Positions 17,290-28,175 are shown, numbered from the stretch's first letter. The stretch: DNA of 55,630 nucleotides from Ignavibacteriales bacterium (GCA_016218025.1 JACRFD010000029.1:1-55630), one strand, 5' to 3'. Numbers and translations: made by a program. The notes: a model not told the origin generated them from the letters alone.

Positions 17290-18425
17290 TTTAAATCGGA
17301 TTCCTTTGCATTCTGTGCACGTTGTAATGCCCGGAGATAATGAATAATTGCCCAGCGGTCGTCGCGTGCAATCTGCGGCGCGTAACTCGGCATTACATTT
17401 TGTCCTTCTGTGATAACATGATAGATATTCCCATCTGGCCAATTTCTGACTTTATCTGAGTGAAGCGTAGGCGGATTGGGGAATTGACCGCGTAATCGGC
17501 TGTCGCCCTGCGCAAAGTTTCCATGGCATGGACTGCAGAATGTGAGATATTTCTGTTTCCCAATTTCCAGAATTTCTTTTGTCGGCAATAACGGATTCAC
17601 TAAATATTTTCCAGCAGAATCCGGTTGACCTTTAAACAGATAAGGTAGAACACCTCGCGCAACAGTTCCTTCAACAGGTTTACGCATCCCGATTCCGTCG
17701 GCAAATAAATCGCTTGGTTTTTGCGCTTTCAATTTTTCCTGCGTCATCATCCAGTTGAATGGAGGCATGAACATTAATTGATTGAAAATAAAGTACGTCG
17801 CCCCCGAAGAAATAACCGCTACCAACAAAAGAATGCCGATGAATTTAGGATCGAATAATTTTTGTCCGTGGTTTAATTCCTCATCATCAAAATATACCGG
17901 TGTAACATCTTTGCTACCGAGCGATTTGAAAAACTCAGTAATAACTTTCTCATCAAACTTCGGGTCGTCCGCCTGAATATTTATTCCGAATTTATCTGAT
18001 GAAACTGCTTTCATATATTTTGTGTCATGCAGCGGGTGAGCGTTATTAGGGAATTTGAAATAGATAACGATCATCGCGACAATTGAAAGAACTGAGGCAA
18101 GAAGCACTGTTAATTCAAAAGAAACGGGGACAAACGCGGGCCATGACCAAAACGGTTTACCGCCAATAACAAGCGGATACTCGATTAATGTAACCCAGGT
18201 CATGAGACCAATTGCTAACACCGCACCGAGCAATCCGAACGCAAGCGCGAAGAATCCGAGGCGAGACGGCTTCAACTGCATTGCTCCGTCCATTCCGTGA
18301 ACCGGATAAGGAGTATTCACATCATACTTTGTGTAACCCGCTTTATTCGTCTCCGATGCCGCGTTGATAATTGCATCGGGTGAATCGAAGAGCGCTGTTA
18401 CAGAATATAATTGTTTTGTTCTCAT
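17286..18425 (-). CDS. Alternative Complex III ActD-ActE fusion
   Basis: A 379-residue protein joining two usually separate subunits. Residues ~1-175 are ActD (DUF3341): LFDSPDAIINAA, PYPVHGMDGAM and two helices. A third helix (about 195-217) precedes a mono-heme cytochrome c domain of ActE type (LFADGIGMRKPVEGTVARG, then C297-x-x-C300-H, and Met in VMPSYAPQ). ActE donates electrons from the complex to the oxidase. The frame is open throughout with no stop at the junction. It lies between actC and actF, exactly where actD and actE are expected. Confidence 0.9.
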   Translation of the reverse strand: MRTKQLYSVTALFDSPDAIINAASETNKAGYTKYDVNTPYPVHGMDGAMQLKPSRLGFFALAFGLLGAVLAIGLMTWVTLIEYPLVIGGKPFWSWPAFVPVSFELTVLLASVLSIVAMIVIYFKFPNNAHPLHDTKYMKAVSSDKFGINIQADDPKFDEKVITEFFKSLGSKDVTPVYFDDEELNHGQKLFDPKFIGILLLVAVISSGATYFIFNQLMFMPPFNWMMTQEKLKAQKPSDLFADGIGMRKPVEGTVARGVLPYLFKGQPDSAGKYLVNPLLPTKEILEIGKQKYLTFCSPCHGNFAQGDSRLRGQFPNPPTLHSDKVRNWPDGNIYHVITEGQNVMPSYAPQIARDDRWAIIHYLRALQRAQNAKESDLK

Positions 18426-18431
18426 ATTTCT

Positions 18432-19799
18432 TTAATGATGACTCGGTTGTGCACCTTCGACAACCGCCTTTACTTCCGATATTGAAACAACTGGCAACAC
18501 TCTCACAAAAATCAAAATCAGCGTGAAGAATAAACCGAAGCTGCCGAGAAAAATTCCAGCATCGTAGAGCGTCGGCGTATAATGTCCCCAGCTTGATGGC
18601 AGAAAATCTCTTGAAAGTGAAGTTACAACTATGACAAATCTTTCAAACCACATTCCAATGTTTACTGTAATTCCTATCAGGAACATCGCAGGTATAGAAC
18701 GTCTGATTTTTTTAATCCAGAAAAGCTGCGGGAATATGACATTACAGCTAACCATCGTCCAGTAAGCCCAGGAATATGGACCGAGCGCGCGATTCAGAAA
18801 GACGAAGGTCTCAAACTGACTTCCGCTATACCATGCGATGAAAAATTCCATAGCATAAGCATACCCAACCATACTGCCGGTCAGCACCATTACTTTGTTC
18901 ATCTTCTCAAGATGATCTAAAGTGATGATATGTTTGAGATTGAAATATTGCCGCACAAAAATTAAAACATTCTGCACCATTGCAAAACCGGAGAAAACCG
19001 CGCCTGCTACAAAGTATGGCGGAAAAATTGTCGTGTGCCATCCCGGTATCACAGATACGGCAAAATCGAAACTTACGATTGTATGAACAGAAAGAACGAG
19101 CGGAGTTGCAAAACCCGCAAGTATTAAATACGCGCGTTCGTAATGCTGCCAGTGACGATTCGAATGACGCCACCCCAAACTGAAAATTGAATAGATTGTC
19201 TTCTTAATTTTATTTGTAGTTCGATCTCTGAGCGTCGCTAAATCCGGAATCAATCCTAAATACCAAAACACTAACGACACAGTGAAATAAGTTGAGACTG
19301 CAAACACATCCCATAACAGTGGTGAAGTGAAGTTCACCCACAAACCGTGTTGATTAGGATATGGACTTAAATACATCGGCAACCACTGCCGACCTGTGTG
19401 CATCAACGGAAACAATCCCGCACACATAACTGCAAATATTGTCATCGCTTCAGCAAAACGTGCGATACCTGTCCGCCATCGTTGCCGCAACAAAAATAAA
19501 ATTGCAGATATCAAAGTTCCCGCATGACCGATTCCAACCCAGAAAACAAAATTCACAATATCGAATCCCCAACCAACCGGCTGGTTCACACCCCAAAGTC
19601 CTAATCCTTTATAAAGCGTCATTCCGATACAGAAAGCACCGATAGAAAGCATAGATAATGTAACAGCAAATGCATACCACCACCTGCGCGGAGGAAATTG
19701 ATCGAGCGGCGCCGATACGACCGCATCTATCTGAGATGCAGGTGGTCTGCCTTCAACGACGGGAAGTTCTTTGGTGTAATCGATAACCGTCGTGCTCAT
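18432..19799 (-). CDS. actC: Alternative Complex III membrane subunit ActC
   Basis: NrfD/PsrC-type integral membrane protein of 455 residues with about ten helices; it forms the main quinol-binding subunit. Family features: [38 protein letters not shown] (as [13 protein letters not shown]), [34 protein letters not shown] and [13 protein letters not shown]. The ATG overlaps the actB stop (ATGA). Confidence 0.95.
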   Translation of the reverse strand: MSTTVIDYTKELPVVEGRPPASQIDAVVSAPLDQFPPRRWWYAFAVTLSMLSIGAFCIGMTLYKGLGLWGVNQPVGWGFDIVNFVFWVGIGHAGTLISAILFLLRQRWRTGIARFAEAMTIFAVMCAGLFPLMHTGRQWLPMYLSPYPNQHGLWVNFTSPLLWDVFAVSTYFTVSLVFWYLGLIPDLATLRDRTTNKIKKTIYSIFSLGWRHSNRHWQHYERAYLILAGFATPLVLSVHTIVSFDFAVSVIPGWHTTIFPPYFVAGAVFSGFAMVQNVLIFVRQYFNLKHIITLDHLEKMNKVMVLTGSMVGYAYAMEFFIAWYSGSQFETFVFLNRALGPYSWAYWTMVSCNVIFPQLFWIKKIRRSIPAMFLIGITVNIGMWFERFVIVVTSLSRDFLPSSWGHYTPTLYDAGIFLGSFGLFFTLILIFVRVLPVVSISEVKAVVEGAQPSHH

Positions 19800-22700
19800 G
19801 CAGTTTTCTCCTCGTTCACATTTTTCAGCCGGGCAAGATATGTTACGTTTGGCTTGGCATTTACTTCTTCCAATACATGATAACCGAGTTCATGCTTCCG
19901 ATATTTTGATATTTCCGAATTCGGATCGTTCATATCTCCAAAAATTATTGCAGATGCAGGACACGCTTCTTCACATGCGGTTCGAACATCTGTTCCCACC
20001 AATACTCTTCCCTGTTCAGTCGCATGTTGACGCGCTTCCATAATGCGTTGAATACAGAATGTGCATTTCTCCATCACTCCGCGTGAGCGGACTGTTACTT
20101 CAGGATTGTGTAATAAACTTATCGGTTCGTTTTCATAATATCCATCCGCTAAATTATCACGCCAGTTGAAAAAATTGAAACGACGCACTTTGTACGGACA
20201 GTTATTCGAACAATATTTCGTACCTACGCATCGGTTGTAAACCATCTGGTTCAACCCATCGGGACTGTGGTTTGTGGCAACAACCGGACAAACATTTTCG
20301 CACGGCGCGTTGTCGCAATGCTGGCAAAGCATCGGTTGATGACTGAGCGACGGATTTTCATTCGTGCCGGAATAATATCTATCGATGCGTATCCATTGCA
20401 TCTCACGCCCTTTACCAACTTGCTCTTTTCCGACCACAGGGATATTGTTTTCAACATTGCATCCCGCCACACAAACATTACAGCCGGTGCATTTGTTGAG
20501 ATCGATTGCCATTGCCCATTTAACACCGTTATATTCTACGGTTTTGGCAATGTTGAATAATTCATGTTTTTCTTCATGGAGGAAGTTTGGATTCTTTTCA
20601 TATTCTCCGAGCGTTCCCTCTTGAATAATCTTCCGCTTAATGTGTAAGTCTTTCACGAACTCATCATCAAGCGAATGATGTTCCTGTGTGGAAACGAGTT
20701 CATGCTTCCCTTCTACTTTTCTAATTACAGCGCCTTGGAAAATTCGAGATGCAGCAATGGATTCTTTAGAGAGCAAAAGATTTCCATTCACGCCGATATC
20801 TGTCCCAATTGGTCCTGCGTTCGTTCTGCCATAACCAAGTGCTACTGAAATAAAATTATCTGCCTGCCCGGGCTGTAAAAATACCGGCAAGGTTATCTTC
20901 CGTTCTGCAAGTTTTATTTCAATCAGATCGTTATTTTCAAGATTCAAATCTTTTGCATTTCTCGGAGAGATTGCCGCATAATTATCCCAAACAATTTTCG
21001 ATACAGGATGCGGAAGCTCCTGAAGCCATCCGTTATTAGCAAATCGTCCATCTCCGATAAAATAATTTTCAGTCAAAGCAACGCTTAATCCCGATCTACT
21101 CTGCGTTGGTGCAATTGAAGAAAGCGATCCTTTGTTGAAGCTGTAATTATTTTTCGCCGGTTCAGCATAGTTAATAACTCCGTCATGAAGCGATGAATAC
21201 CAGAACGATTTAAAATCTGCTTTTCTGTCGAGCAACGGGAACAGTTCCTTTTGCCACCTATTCATCAAATATTCATGATAGATCGTATCTTTATAAGAAT
21301 CTTTGCCATTAATCCATGTTAATAGAATCGCTTCCTTTTGTTTACTATTATATAGAGGAGCAATAACCGGTTGTTGAAGCGAATATACGCCGGTTCGCAC
21401 ATGGTAATCGCCCCAGGATTCGAATGAGTGATTGATTGGTAAAACAAAATTTGCTAAGCGCGATGTTTCATCGTCAGATTCAACCAAACTTACTGTCAGC
21501 GGAACAGACTTCATCGCCTGCTCATAACCGAAATCTTTCGGAAGATGATAAACAGGGTTCGAATCAAAATGAATAACGACACCAACATCGCCATTCTTCA
21601 TTTTGCTCACAAATTCCTCAAACTCTTTTGGTTCGGTTAAGGTTGTTAAAGATGTAATCGTTTGGCTTGATTGATATAATTTTGTATTACCGAGAATTTC
21701 ATTCAGATAATTAGCTGCAACGTGAATCTCATCGGATAAAATATTCCCGACATAAATAATTGATTGACCACGATTTTTTAATAAATCATCGATAAGATTA
21801 TTGACGATATTTTCATCAAGCGAAAATTTATTCAAAATAGATTTTAAAGATACATTTACGGGAAGAGCGTTTATCACACCAAGCTTTTTAGAGATTTCAT
21901 CAATCAGACCGAAAACAAATTCAAGCTGCGCATCGGGACGAAGGCGTAATCTATAATCGGCATTCGCGCCGGTTAACGACATTGTTCCTTCGACACAATA
22001 AAGTCTGTTGAACTCTTTCGACTTCATGATGTCCCGCCCATCGGCAAACTTTCGTGTTTGCTCAACCGTCATCCCGTCTGTTCCCAGGAAATCTGCTTCG
22101 AGCGCTAAGATAACTTTTGCTTTTTCCCATTCGATAACCGGTAGAGCGGCTGTTCCGTAACATTTATTCCAAGCCCGTTTCCGGTTTTCATCGTTGAACA
22201 GATTGTATGTGTAAATTTTAGTCCCCGGGAATTTTACGGTAAAATCGTCTAACACTTTCTTTGTGGTTGGTGAGTGGATAGAATGAGTGATGATCGAAAT
22301 TTCTTTTCCCGCTTTTACAGATTCTTCTAATTTCTTTATCACATCGGCATCAGCATTCTGCCATGTCAATTCTTCTAATCTTCCCGATGCTGTTCCATAC
22401 TGTGGAGCCCACAAACGATACGGATCGTACAAATTGAGAATACTCGCTTGTCCTTTACTGCAAATCTTACCTTGATTAATCGGATGATCAGGATTGCCGT
22501 CGATTTTGATGGGTCTGCCTTCGCGCATCTTAATCAATATTCCGCATGATTGACTGCAACTGTTGCATGTTGAAGCATAAAAATTTGCCACACCCGGAGT
22601 TATTTCTTCTGGTTTCTTATTATATGGGACTATTTCACCGCGATCATGATAATTATTGCAACCAGCAACAGCGAAAGCAGTGGAAGCAGAAATAAGCGCA

Positions 22701-22849
22701 AGAAATTTTTTCCTCGAGATCGGCGAAAGATTCGAAAGTCCGAACTCTTCCGTAACACCCTCCGCGAATTCGTTTTCTTTCTTGGACCGCGACTCGCTCA
22801 AATTCTGATATTCGTTTAAACTCTTCCAATATTTTTTATCGTAAGCCAT
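19796..22849 (-). CDS. actB: Alternative Complex III subunit ActB (Mo-enzyme-like/Fe-S fusion)
   Basis: A 1017-residue periplasm-facing subunit. It opens with a Tat-like [20 protein letters not shown], where Cys64 forms a lipobox. The N-terminal ~700 residues resemble a molybdopterin oxidoreductase with [13 protein letters not shown]; in this complex the cofactor is normally absent. The C-terminal part is a ferredoxin-type domain with [37 protein letters not shown] and CTFCIQR...CEEACP, accommodating up to four Fe-S clusters. The gene lies 1 bp from the small 63-residue gene and is coupled to actC. Confidence 0.95.
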   Translation of the reverse strand: MAYDKKYWKSLNEYQNLSESRSKKENEFAEGVTEEFGLSNLSPISRKKFLALISASTAFAVAGCNNYHDRGEIVPYNKKPEEITPGVANFYASTCNSCSQSCGILIKMREGRPIKIDGNPDHPINQGKICSKGQASILNLYDPYRLWAPQYGTASGRLEELTWQNADADVIKKLEESVKAGKEISIITHSIHSPTTKKVLDDFTVKFPGTKIYTYNLFNDENRKRAWNKCYGTAALPVIEWEKAKVILALEADFLGTDGMTVEQTRKFADGRDIMKSKEFNRLYCVEGTMSLTGANADYRLRLRPDAQLEFVFGLIDEISKKLGVINALPVNVSLKSILNKFSLDENIVNNLIDDLLKNRGQSIIYVGNILSDEIHVAANYLNEILGNTKLYQSSQTITSLTTLTEPKEFEEFVSKMKNGDVGVVIHFDSNPVYHLPKDFGYEQAMKSVPLTVSLVESDDETSRLANFVLPINHSFESWGDYHVRTGVYSLQQPVIAPLYNSKQKEAILLTWINGKDSYKDTIYHEYLMNRWQKELFPLLDRKADFKSFWYSSLHDGVINYAEPAKNNYSFNKGSLSSIAPTQSRSGLSVALTENYFIGDGRFANNGWLQELPHPVSKIVWDNYAAISPRNAKDLNLENNDLIEIKLAERKITLPVFLQPGQADNFISVALGYGRTNAGPIGTDIGVNGNLLLSKESIAASRIFQGAVIRKVEGKHELVSTQEHHSLDDEFVKDLHIKRKIIQEGTLGEYEKNPNFLHEEKHELFNIAKTVEYNGVKWAMAIDLNKCTGCNVCVAGCNVENNIPVVGKEQVGKGREMQWIRIDRYYSGTNENPSLSHQPMLCQHCDNAPCENVCPVVATNHSPDGLNQMVYNRCVGTKYCSNNCPYKVRRFNFFNWRDNLADGYYENEPISLLHNPEVTVRSRGVMEKCTFCIQRIMEARQHATEQGRVLVGTDVRTACEEACPASAIIFGDMNDPNSEISKYRKHELGYHVLEEVNAKPNVTYLARLKNVNEEKTA

Positions 22850-22850
22850 C

Positions 22851-23042
22851 TTACAAAGAATTTTCTTTCTTTCGAGAAACTGCTAACGGGTTTTGCTTCA
22901 CCACGATCTTCTTTTCTGTTTTGAATATTTTTTTGGCGCTCGCGATCAATCTTGTCGGATTAGAGATTAAAAATCCTGAGGTTACCCCGCCAAGAATGTA
23001 ACCGAAAAAATTACGCCGTTTTATTTCGTTCTTGATAATCAT
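22851..23042 (-). CDS. Small single-helix protein between actA and actB
   Basis: A 63-residue protein whose ATG overlaps the actA stop (ATGA) and whose stop lies 1 bp before actB, strong evidence that it is real. It has RRNFFGYILGGVTSGFLIS, a twin-arginine-like start with one hydrophobic stretch, then a basic tail rich in Lys. It may be a leader-like assembly factor or a small structural subunit of Alternative Complex III. I do not recognise a family. Confidence 0.65.
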   Translation of the reverse strand: MIIKNEIKRRNFFGYILGGVTSGFLISNPTRLIASAKKIFKTEKKIVVKQNPLAVSRKKENSL

Positions 23043-23608
23043 CTATGACATGCCGAGCAGTTTGTTGGACCATTTTTGATATTCGGGACATTCGCAAGTT
23101 GAGTCGTTGCATTTCGGTGGCAATTCAAACACGCCGCCATTGTAAATTCAGACACTTGTTGAACGACATCCATGTTTTCAACTTTTCCGTGACAGTTAGC
23201 GCAATCGATTCCTTTGTTCACATGCGCGCTGTGATTGAAGTAAGCGTAATCGGGAACTTTATGAACTCGTTTCCATGGAATAGCGGCGCTGTCCTGATAA
23301 AATTTTGTAAGCTTTATGATTTCCGGTTTGTTTTTGCGTGCAACACTGTGGCAGTTCATACATGTGCTGGCGGGCGGCACCATGGCATTGGGAGAAGATG
23401 TTACTCCGGTATGGCAATATTTGCAGTCGATACGCATGGTTCCGGCATGAAGTTTATGTGAGAAAGCGATTGGCTGAACAGGTGCATAACCCACACCATC
23501 CCGTTCTGCCCGTGAGATGAAATATGTAGCTACAGAAGCAGCTATTGCTACAAACAAAACAATAGGAAGCCTGATGCGGAGCGTATAATCTAAAAGCGAT
23601 TTCTTCAT
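23039..23608 (-). CDS. actA: Alternative Complex III pentaheme cytochrome ActA
   Basis: A 189-residue cytochrome with five CxxCH motifs (CKYCH, CMNCH, CANCH, CLNCH, CSACH) behind an N-terminal membrane anchor (about 12-30). It is the multi-heme subunit of Alternative Complex III, taking electrons from the ActB clusters. VQPIAFSHKLHAGTMRIDCK (read as PIAFSHKLHAG) is typical of the family. It is the first gene of the operon; the ~215-bp region upstream must hold the promoter, but no clear consensus or ribosome binding site is seen. Confidence 0.95.
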   Translation of the reverse strand: MKKSLLDYTLRIRLPIVLFVAIAASVATYFISRAERDGVGYAPVQPIAFSHKLHAGTMRIDCKYCHTGVTSSPNAMVPPASTCMNCHSVARKNKPEIIKLTKFYQDSAAIPWKRVHKVPDYAYFNHSAHVNKGIDCANCHGKVENMDVVQQVSEFTMAACLNCHRNATTQLANVPNIKNGPTNCSACHR

Positions 23609-23824
23609 ACCATGCGGAGCTTATATCAACGTATCATGAACAAAAAACATCTTCATCAAAACATTCCTCTATATAATTGTGGAGGAATCGATTATCGGAC
23701 TTAAAAGGGTGATTTTAGATTAAGGATATTACGAAAAAATTATCTCGTAAGCAACCCAAATTCAAGATCATTAACGATTATTTGGGATAATGAGTTCCGG
23801 CCGGAATTGGATTTCCCACGAGCT

Positions 23825-24844
23825 TTATTTCGATCTCTTTTTCTTGTCCATTAGTTTATTGACGTCTTTATCAAAATCACTTTCGTATTTTTGATCTTGA
23901 TCAATCCGATATTTCTCAAATTCTTCCTCAGCCAAGGCAATAGCAACTTCATGGCTAACTTGACCAGCATCCTTCAAGATTTCATAGTCGTTGAATTTGA
24001 GAAATGCATCCAACTTTTCCACCCAATCATTCATGGTCATTGTCTTATGCCGCTTCGCCTGATTCTCTGCGTAATCCAAATACATAGAGACAATACGATT
24101 AAGCTCAGCTAATTCCTTTTCTTCCAAATAATTTTTTGCAATACTGACATCGCTTTTAAGAATTTTTCCCTTGGGACTATGCTTCCAACTCGTCAATCCC
24201 ATTTTATTTTTCGAGACGCTCGCACGCTCCGCGATCAATTCGGCGGCTGTATGTCCCGTGATTGCCCAGTGAAGTTTATTCTGGACTGTTTTGTAAAACG
24301 TCAAAGTTATATCAGACTTAGAATCGTAGTCGATGCTGCACTCGGAATAAATGTCTGTAATTTTCTGGTAGAACCGTCTCTCGCTGGCGCGAATCTCGCG
24401 TATCCGCTCGAGCAATTCATCGAAGTAATCTTTTCCGAACTTTCTTCCTTGCTTCAGCCGCTCGTCATCCAACACATATCCTTTGATGATGAATTCTTTA
24501 AGTGTCTTTGTTGCCCAGATACGAAAACGGGTTGCCTGATAGCTATTCACTCTGTAACCGACTGCAATTATCGCATCAAGGTTATAGAAATTGACATTGT
24601 AGGTCTTTTCGTCGGCGGCAGTTTGTGCAATTTTTGCACAAACTGAATTTTCCTCTAATTCATGCTCGGCAAAGATATTTTGTAAATGCTTTGTGATTAC
24701 CGTTCTGTCGACTCCAAACAATTCCGAGATTCTTTTCTGAGACAACCAAAACGTTTCATGGAGGTATAGCACTTCGATTCTAACACTCCCGTCATCGGTT
24801 GTGTACAGTAAAATATCGTTGAATTGTTGCTGGATATTTTTCAT
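23825..24844 (-). CDS. RhuM-family protein next to restriction enzyme
   Basis: A 339-residue RhuM (virulence RhuM) family protein. The N-terminal ~110 residues contain the conserved LYLHETFWLSQKRISELFGV (as ETFWLSQKRISELF) putative DNA-binding helix pair, VDRTVITKHLQNIF, YNLDAIIAVGYRVNS and FRIWATKTLKEFIIKGY. The C-terminal part has the coiled charged segments seen in full-length members. Members occur widely beside restriction-modification genes, but their function is unproven. Its ATG overlaps the restriction gene stop (ATGA), so the pair is co-translated. Confidence 0.87.
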   Translation of the reverse strand: MKNIQQQFNDILLYTTDDGSVRIEVLYLHETFWLSQKRISELFGVDRTVITKHLQNIFAEHELEENSVCAKIAQTAADEKTYNVNFYNLDAIIAVGYRVNSYQATRFRIWATKTLKEFIIKGYVLDDERLKQGRKFGKDYFDELLERIREIRASERRFYQKITDIYSECSIDYDSKSDITLTFYKTVQNKLHWAITGHTAAELIAERASVSKNKMGLTSWKHSPKGKILKSDVSIAKNYLEEKELAELNRIVSMYLDYAENQAKRHKTMTMNDWVEKLDAFLKFNDYEILKDAGQVSHEVAIALAEEEFEKYRIDQDQKYESDFDKDVNKLMDKKKRSK

Positions 24845-27800
24845 ACATTATCGCGCATAAATTTTAGCTTCGCCATTTGCCCGACTATCTTCATAGTCTC
24901 CACGCTCACGGTGCAAACTTTCTTCAGCAGTTCTATGACTTCCTTTTTGTAATCGGCAAATTTGTATCTGTTAAATTTCTCTGCAATGGTCGGATCGCTG
25001 GGTGTGCTTTCTTTGTATTGATCCAACACCCATTCTAACGCGCTCCGATTACCGAGTTTGTATTCCCACGCTTCTTTTGGTATGCCCGTTAACGTCGTTT
25101 CGTCATCAATGATGATTGTGCCGGTATCTTTATCGGCTTTGAGTTTTGGTTTTAATTTCCTGTTTGTCATCCCCGCACGTTTTAAGCGGGGATCCAGTTT
25201 TTTGCCTCGTTCTGGATTCCCGATAGAAGCATTCGGGAATGACAAAGAGAGCGCATACGGTTTCGCTTTCTCGTAATTCACATGCAGATCCATCAACTGC
25301 TTTCCCCATGCCGACCATTTCCAGAAATCATCGTACAATGGTATGCGGGGAAATTCCCGCTTCAAATTGATTTCGTATTTCTTCCGGTAAGCGGGATTGT
25401 GCAGCACGGCATAGACGTAGTGGAAGATGTCTTCTTTGGTTATCGCCTTGTCATTCTGAGGGAGTGAAACGACCGAAGAATCTTTCTTTTTCCCTTTGGT
25501 GGCAGATCCTTCGCTGCGCTCAGGATGACTATAACGCTTTCTGAACTGCTCCAAACCCCAATCCGTAATATTCTCCACGCGCGTGCCGTCATCGGTAAAA
25601 CGATAAAGCGGCAGGCATTGTGTCTTTTCAAGTGTATCAAGACCGATGATGGTATTATTAGCTAAACATTGGAAGCTTTTGTTTGAGCCGATACCAGGAA
25701 CGGCAATAAATAGATTCTTCTCTTTTTCATTCCACATATCAAACCACTGATACGTTCTTCCATTAAAATGTTTATCAAAGTATAGATAGAATTTTGTGAA
25801 AGGACGATATAACGAAGAGACTATAGATTTACTGCTATACTTTTTCTTTATTTTCCGTTGCAGATAACTCTCTAAATCTTCATCCCACTTAATTTTCATC
25901 TTTCCTTTGAAACTATTCTCTGTCCGTGTTTGCTCGTACGTTTTGACAAAGTATTTTACTTTTTTTTCTAATGATTCTTCTGAAACATCATACATCCATT
26001 CGTCTCGCTGTGTTTTCAATCCGCTTGAGAAGAGTTTGAAGAGTGCATTATTTCCCTTACCTGCTTTTACATCTTTATCCACAAGCGGAAGCAGATCGTC
26101 AAAATCATTGTCCGAAAGATTTATCCAGTTGTATTTCTTATCAGGAATAAGTGTTTCAAAAGGAATGCTTTTGATTTGATTACTGGTAAACCATCCTAGT
26201 TTTTCTTCCTTTCGCCAATAATCATCCATTGCAATGTAGCGGAGAAGACATTTTGCGTTTTCGCGCTCTGCTTTCTTTACCAACAATATCACAGCAACAC
26301 CTGTTTGGATGCCAAAAACATTATGTGTCGTTCCTGCTATCTTGGGATTTTGTCTTACATCGCTCTTTGTATCAATGATATAGGCATAATCAAAATCATC
26401 TTGAATACACTTTCTAAAACCATCAAGTGCACGGCTGTCAATATATGATCGATTCGTAATTAAAGCGATGATGCCGTTTTCATTCAACCGATCCATTGCC
26501 CATCGGAAGAACCGTGTGTACATATCATATGCACCGATTTGATTTTGCGCTGTTCCATATTTTACAAATGTATTCTTAATCCGCGTATCAATTTCTTTAT
26601 ATCCACGATTCGCATTTTGATCGTTGTAGTTTGCCTGCCATGCATTATACGGTGGGTTGCCAATAATGACCGAGATTTTCTTTTTGTTTTGCCTGCGTAT
26701 GCGCTCTACATTTTCCGCGCTCACGGCGAAAAGACCTTCCTGCTTATTCCTGTAACCGAATCCCATATTATCTAATGTATCCACAAAGCAGAGGTTCTGG
26801 AACTCGGCATACTGTTCCATCTTTTGTTTGTACGTGAACTCGATGTTCAGGTTGGCAATGTAATACGGCAGAATTGCCACTTCGTTGGCGTGGAGTTCGT
26901 TCTTGTATTTGTATTCAAGCTTGTCGGTGCGTATGTGGTCTATAATATCGCAGATGAACGTGCCCGTGCCTGTGGCTGGATCGAGAATCTCCACGTCTTT
27001 ATCTTCCAAAAATTTGCCGAAATGTTTGTGCAGAAGATAATCGGTGCTTTCAACCATAAAGCGCACAATCTCGTTGGGCGTATAGACCACGCCGAGCCGG
27101 TCGGCAGCTTTGGGATTATAGCTTTTGTAAAATGTTTCGTAAACGGCTTTGAGGAATTTCTGTTTCTCGTGGTGGTCGGCAATGCCCGCCGCCGCCGCGT
27201 TGATTGCCTGATAATAATGCTGAATGCGGTTGAGTGTTTTCTTGCGCACCTCGGCAACAAAGAACGTATCCACTACTTTTTCTAATGCCTTTGCCACGTT
27301 ATTCTCGCGGTGGAAGTACGGCTCATCGAACACGGTGTTAAAAATATCCGCGGTAAGAATATGCTGGATCATCATCTCGGTAATATCGCTGAGCGTAATC
27401 TGCGGGTTGATAGCTTCTTTGCACAGATCGAAGAATTCATCGCGGGCTTCCACATAAAACTTGTTGTGCTTTTCGGCTTGCGACATCGTGTTGCGAAGTG
27501 TTTCGGTTACATTCGGCACATCTTCTTTGAACAGCTCTATCGCCTTGCGGAAAGTTTCCACTTCGGGCCGTTCGTAGCTGACGAACGCTTTGAGAATTTC
27601 ATCGAGTTTGTCCGCGTCACTGAAAGAGACACGCATTACCTCAAGACCGCTTTGTATCAAAATGGCGGTGTTGCTGTCTTCAAAAAGGATATTAACATCA
27701 GGATAGCCCTTGGCAAATTTCTTTTCAATCTCTTCATCAATGTCGTCGGCTTCATCTTTGCTTTCCCAGAAACCCCAATCCTGCCTGAGACTATCTTTGA

Positions 27801-27999
27801 GGGTTCCATCGGGTTTAACTTTTCTACCCAGCTTCCCCTTCACCCACACTTGCGGAACAAGCATTAATTCTTTTTGCTGCGCGTAATCATTGAGCAGCGT
27901 ATAGAATGCCTGGCTGACGGTAGATTCCATCTTCGTTCCGCCGCGATGCTTGAGCTTTTCTACTTCTTGATAATATCGTTGAATACTATGTGTCAGCAT
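24841..27999 (-). CDS. Single-chain restriction-modification enzyme (type IIG-like)
   Basis: A 1052-residue protein combining nuclease, adenine methylase and target recognition. Residues ~50-110 hold a likely PD-(D/E)xK core (PDGTLKD then WESKDEADD). The N6-adenine methyltransferase domain (about 290-640) has motif I DPATGTGTF and catalytic motif IV NPPYNAW. The C-terminal ~400 residues should recognise the target. There is no helicase motif, so it is type IIG-like rather than type ISP. Residues ~824-850 (including SHPERSEGSATKG) and ~919-946 (NPERGKKLDPRLKRAGMTN) are translated dispersed repeats. It is coupled to a RhuM gene. Confidence 0.88.
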   Translation of the reverse strand: MLTHSIQRYYQEVEKLKHRGGTKMESTVSQAFYTLLNDYAQQKELMLVPQVWVKGKLGRKVKPDGTLKDSLRQDWGFWESKDEADDIDEEIEKKFAKGYPDVNILFEDSNTAILIQSGLEVMRVSFSDADKLDEILKAFVSYERPEVETFRKAIELFKEDVPNVTETLRNTMSQAEKHNKFYVEARDEFFDLCKEAINPQITLSDITEMMIQHILTADIFNTVFDEPYFHRENNVAKALEKVVDTFFVAEVRKKTLNRIQHYYQAINAAAAGIADHHEKQKFLKAVYETFYKSYNPKAADRLGVVYTPNEIVRFMVESTDYLLHKHFGKFLEDKDVEILDPATGTGTFICDIIDHIRTDKLEYKYKNELHANEVAILPYYIANLNIEFTYKQKMEQYAEFQNLCFVDTLDNMGFGYRNKQEGLFAVSAENVERIRRQNKKKISVIIGNPPYNAWQANYNDQNANRGYKEIDTRIKNTFVKYGTAQNQIGAYDMYTRFFRWAMDRLNENGIIALITNRSYIDSRALDGFRKCIQDDFDYAYIIDTKSDVRQNPKIAGTTHNVFGIQTGVAVILLVKKAERENAKCLLRYIAMDDYWRKEEKLGWFTSNQIKSIPFETLIPDKKYNWINLSDNDFDDLLPLVDKDVKAGKGNNALFKLFSSGLKTQRDEWMYDVSEESLEKKVKYFVKTYEQTRTENSFKGKMKIKWDEDLESYLQRKIKKKYSSKSIVSSLYRPFTKFYLYFDKHFNGRTYQWFDMWNEKEKNLFIAVPGIGSNKSFQCLANNTIIGLDTLEKTQCLPLYRFTDDGTRVENITDWGLEQFRKRYSHPERSEGSATKGKKKDSSVVSLPQNDKAITKEDIFHYVYAVLHNPAYRKKYEINLKREFPRIPLYDDFWKWSAWGKQLMDLHVNYEKAKPYALSLSFPNASIGNPERGKKLDPRLKRAGMTNRKLKPKLKADKDTGTIIIDDETTLTGIPKEAWEYKLGNRSALEWVLDQYKESTPSDPTIAEKFNRYKFADYKKEVIELLKKVCTVSVETMKIVGQMAKLKFMRDNV
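25165..25244. repeat. Dispersed palindrome inside a coding region, element A
   Basis: Bounded by GTCATCCCCGC and GGGAATGAC, with an internal CCCCGC/GCGGGG hairpin, this ~80-bp element lies in the 3' part of the restriction enzyme gene and keeps the frame. It has the look of intergenic repeats common in related bacteria. Confidence 0.8.
25450..25529. repeat. Dispersed palindrome inside a coding region, element B
   Basis: Bounded by GTCATTCTGAG and CTCAGGATGAC (imperfect inverted ends), this ~80-bp element encodes the peptide SHPERSEGSATKG in the restriction enzyme. That peptide is the well-known translation of a REP-like repeat. The frame is kept. Confidence 0.85.
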
Positions 28000-28059
28000 T
28001 TTACATGAATGCTATTGTTTTCATAACCCATCCTTATCGGATGTAACACGCATAATGTA

Positions 28060-28095
28060 CAAATCTTCCTCCAGCTTTTCAATATGTACAACTAT
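28060..28095 (-). repeat. 36-bp direct repeat, copy 1
   Basis: Identical at 34 of 36 positions with 28697-28732. On the minus strand both read VVH(I/L)EKLEEDL, which recalls the start of HicB-type antitoxins, so both may be remnants of one duplicated small gene. Confidence 0.75.
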
Positions 28096-28152
28096 AAATG
28101 CAGGAAGAATTCTTTACTCATCGCTGCTTCCCCTCGGCAGCGATCAGTTTCA

Positions 28153-28175
28153 GTCGGTTACATTTTGTAACCGAC
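28153..28175. other. Short perfect hairpin
   Basis: A 10-bp perfect stem (GTCGGTTACA and TGTAACCGAC) with a 3-nt loop. No T-run follows it on either strand, so an operator or repeat end is as likely as a terminator. Confidence 0.55.

Noticed and set aside
26824..27285. A 153-codon plus-strand frame opposite the restriction enzyme
   Set aside because: It is the reverse shadow of the conserved methylase motif I region and has low-complexity Phe/Val-rich content.
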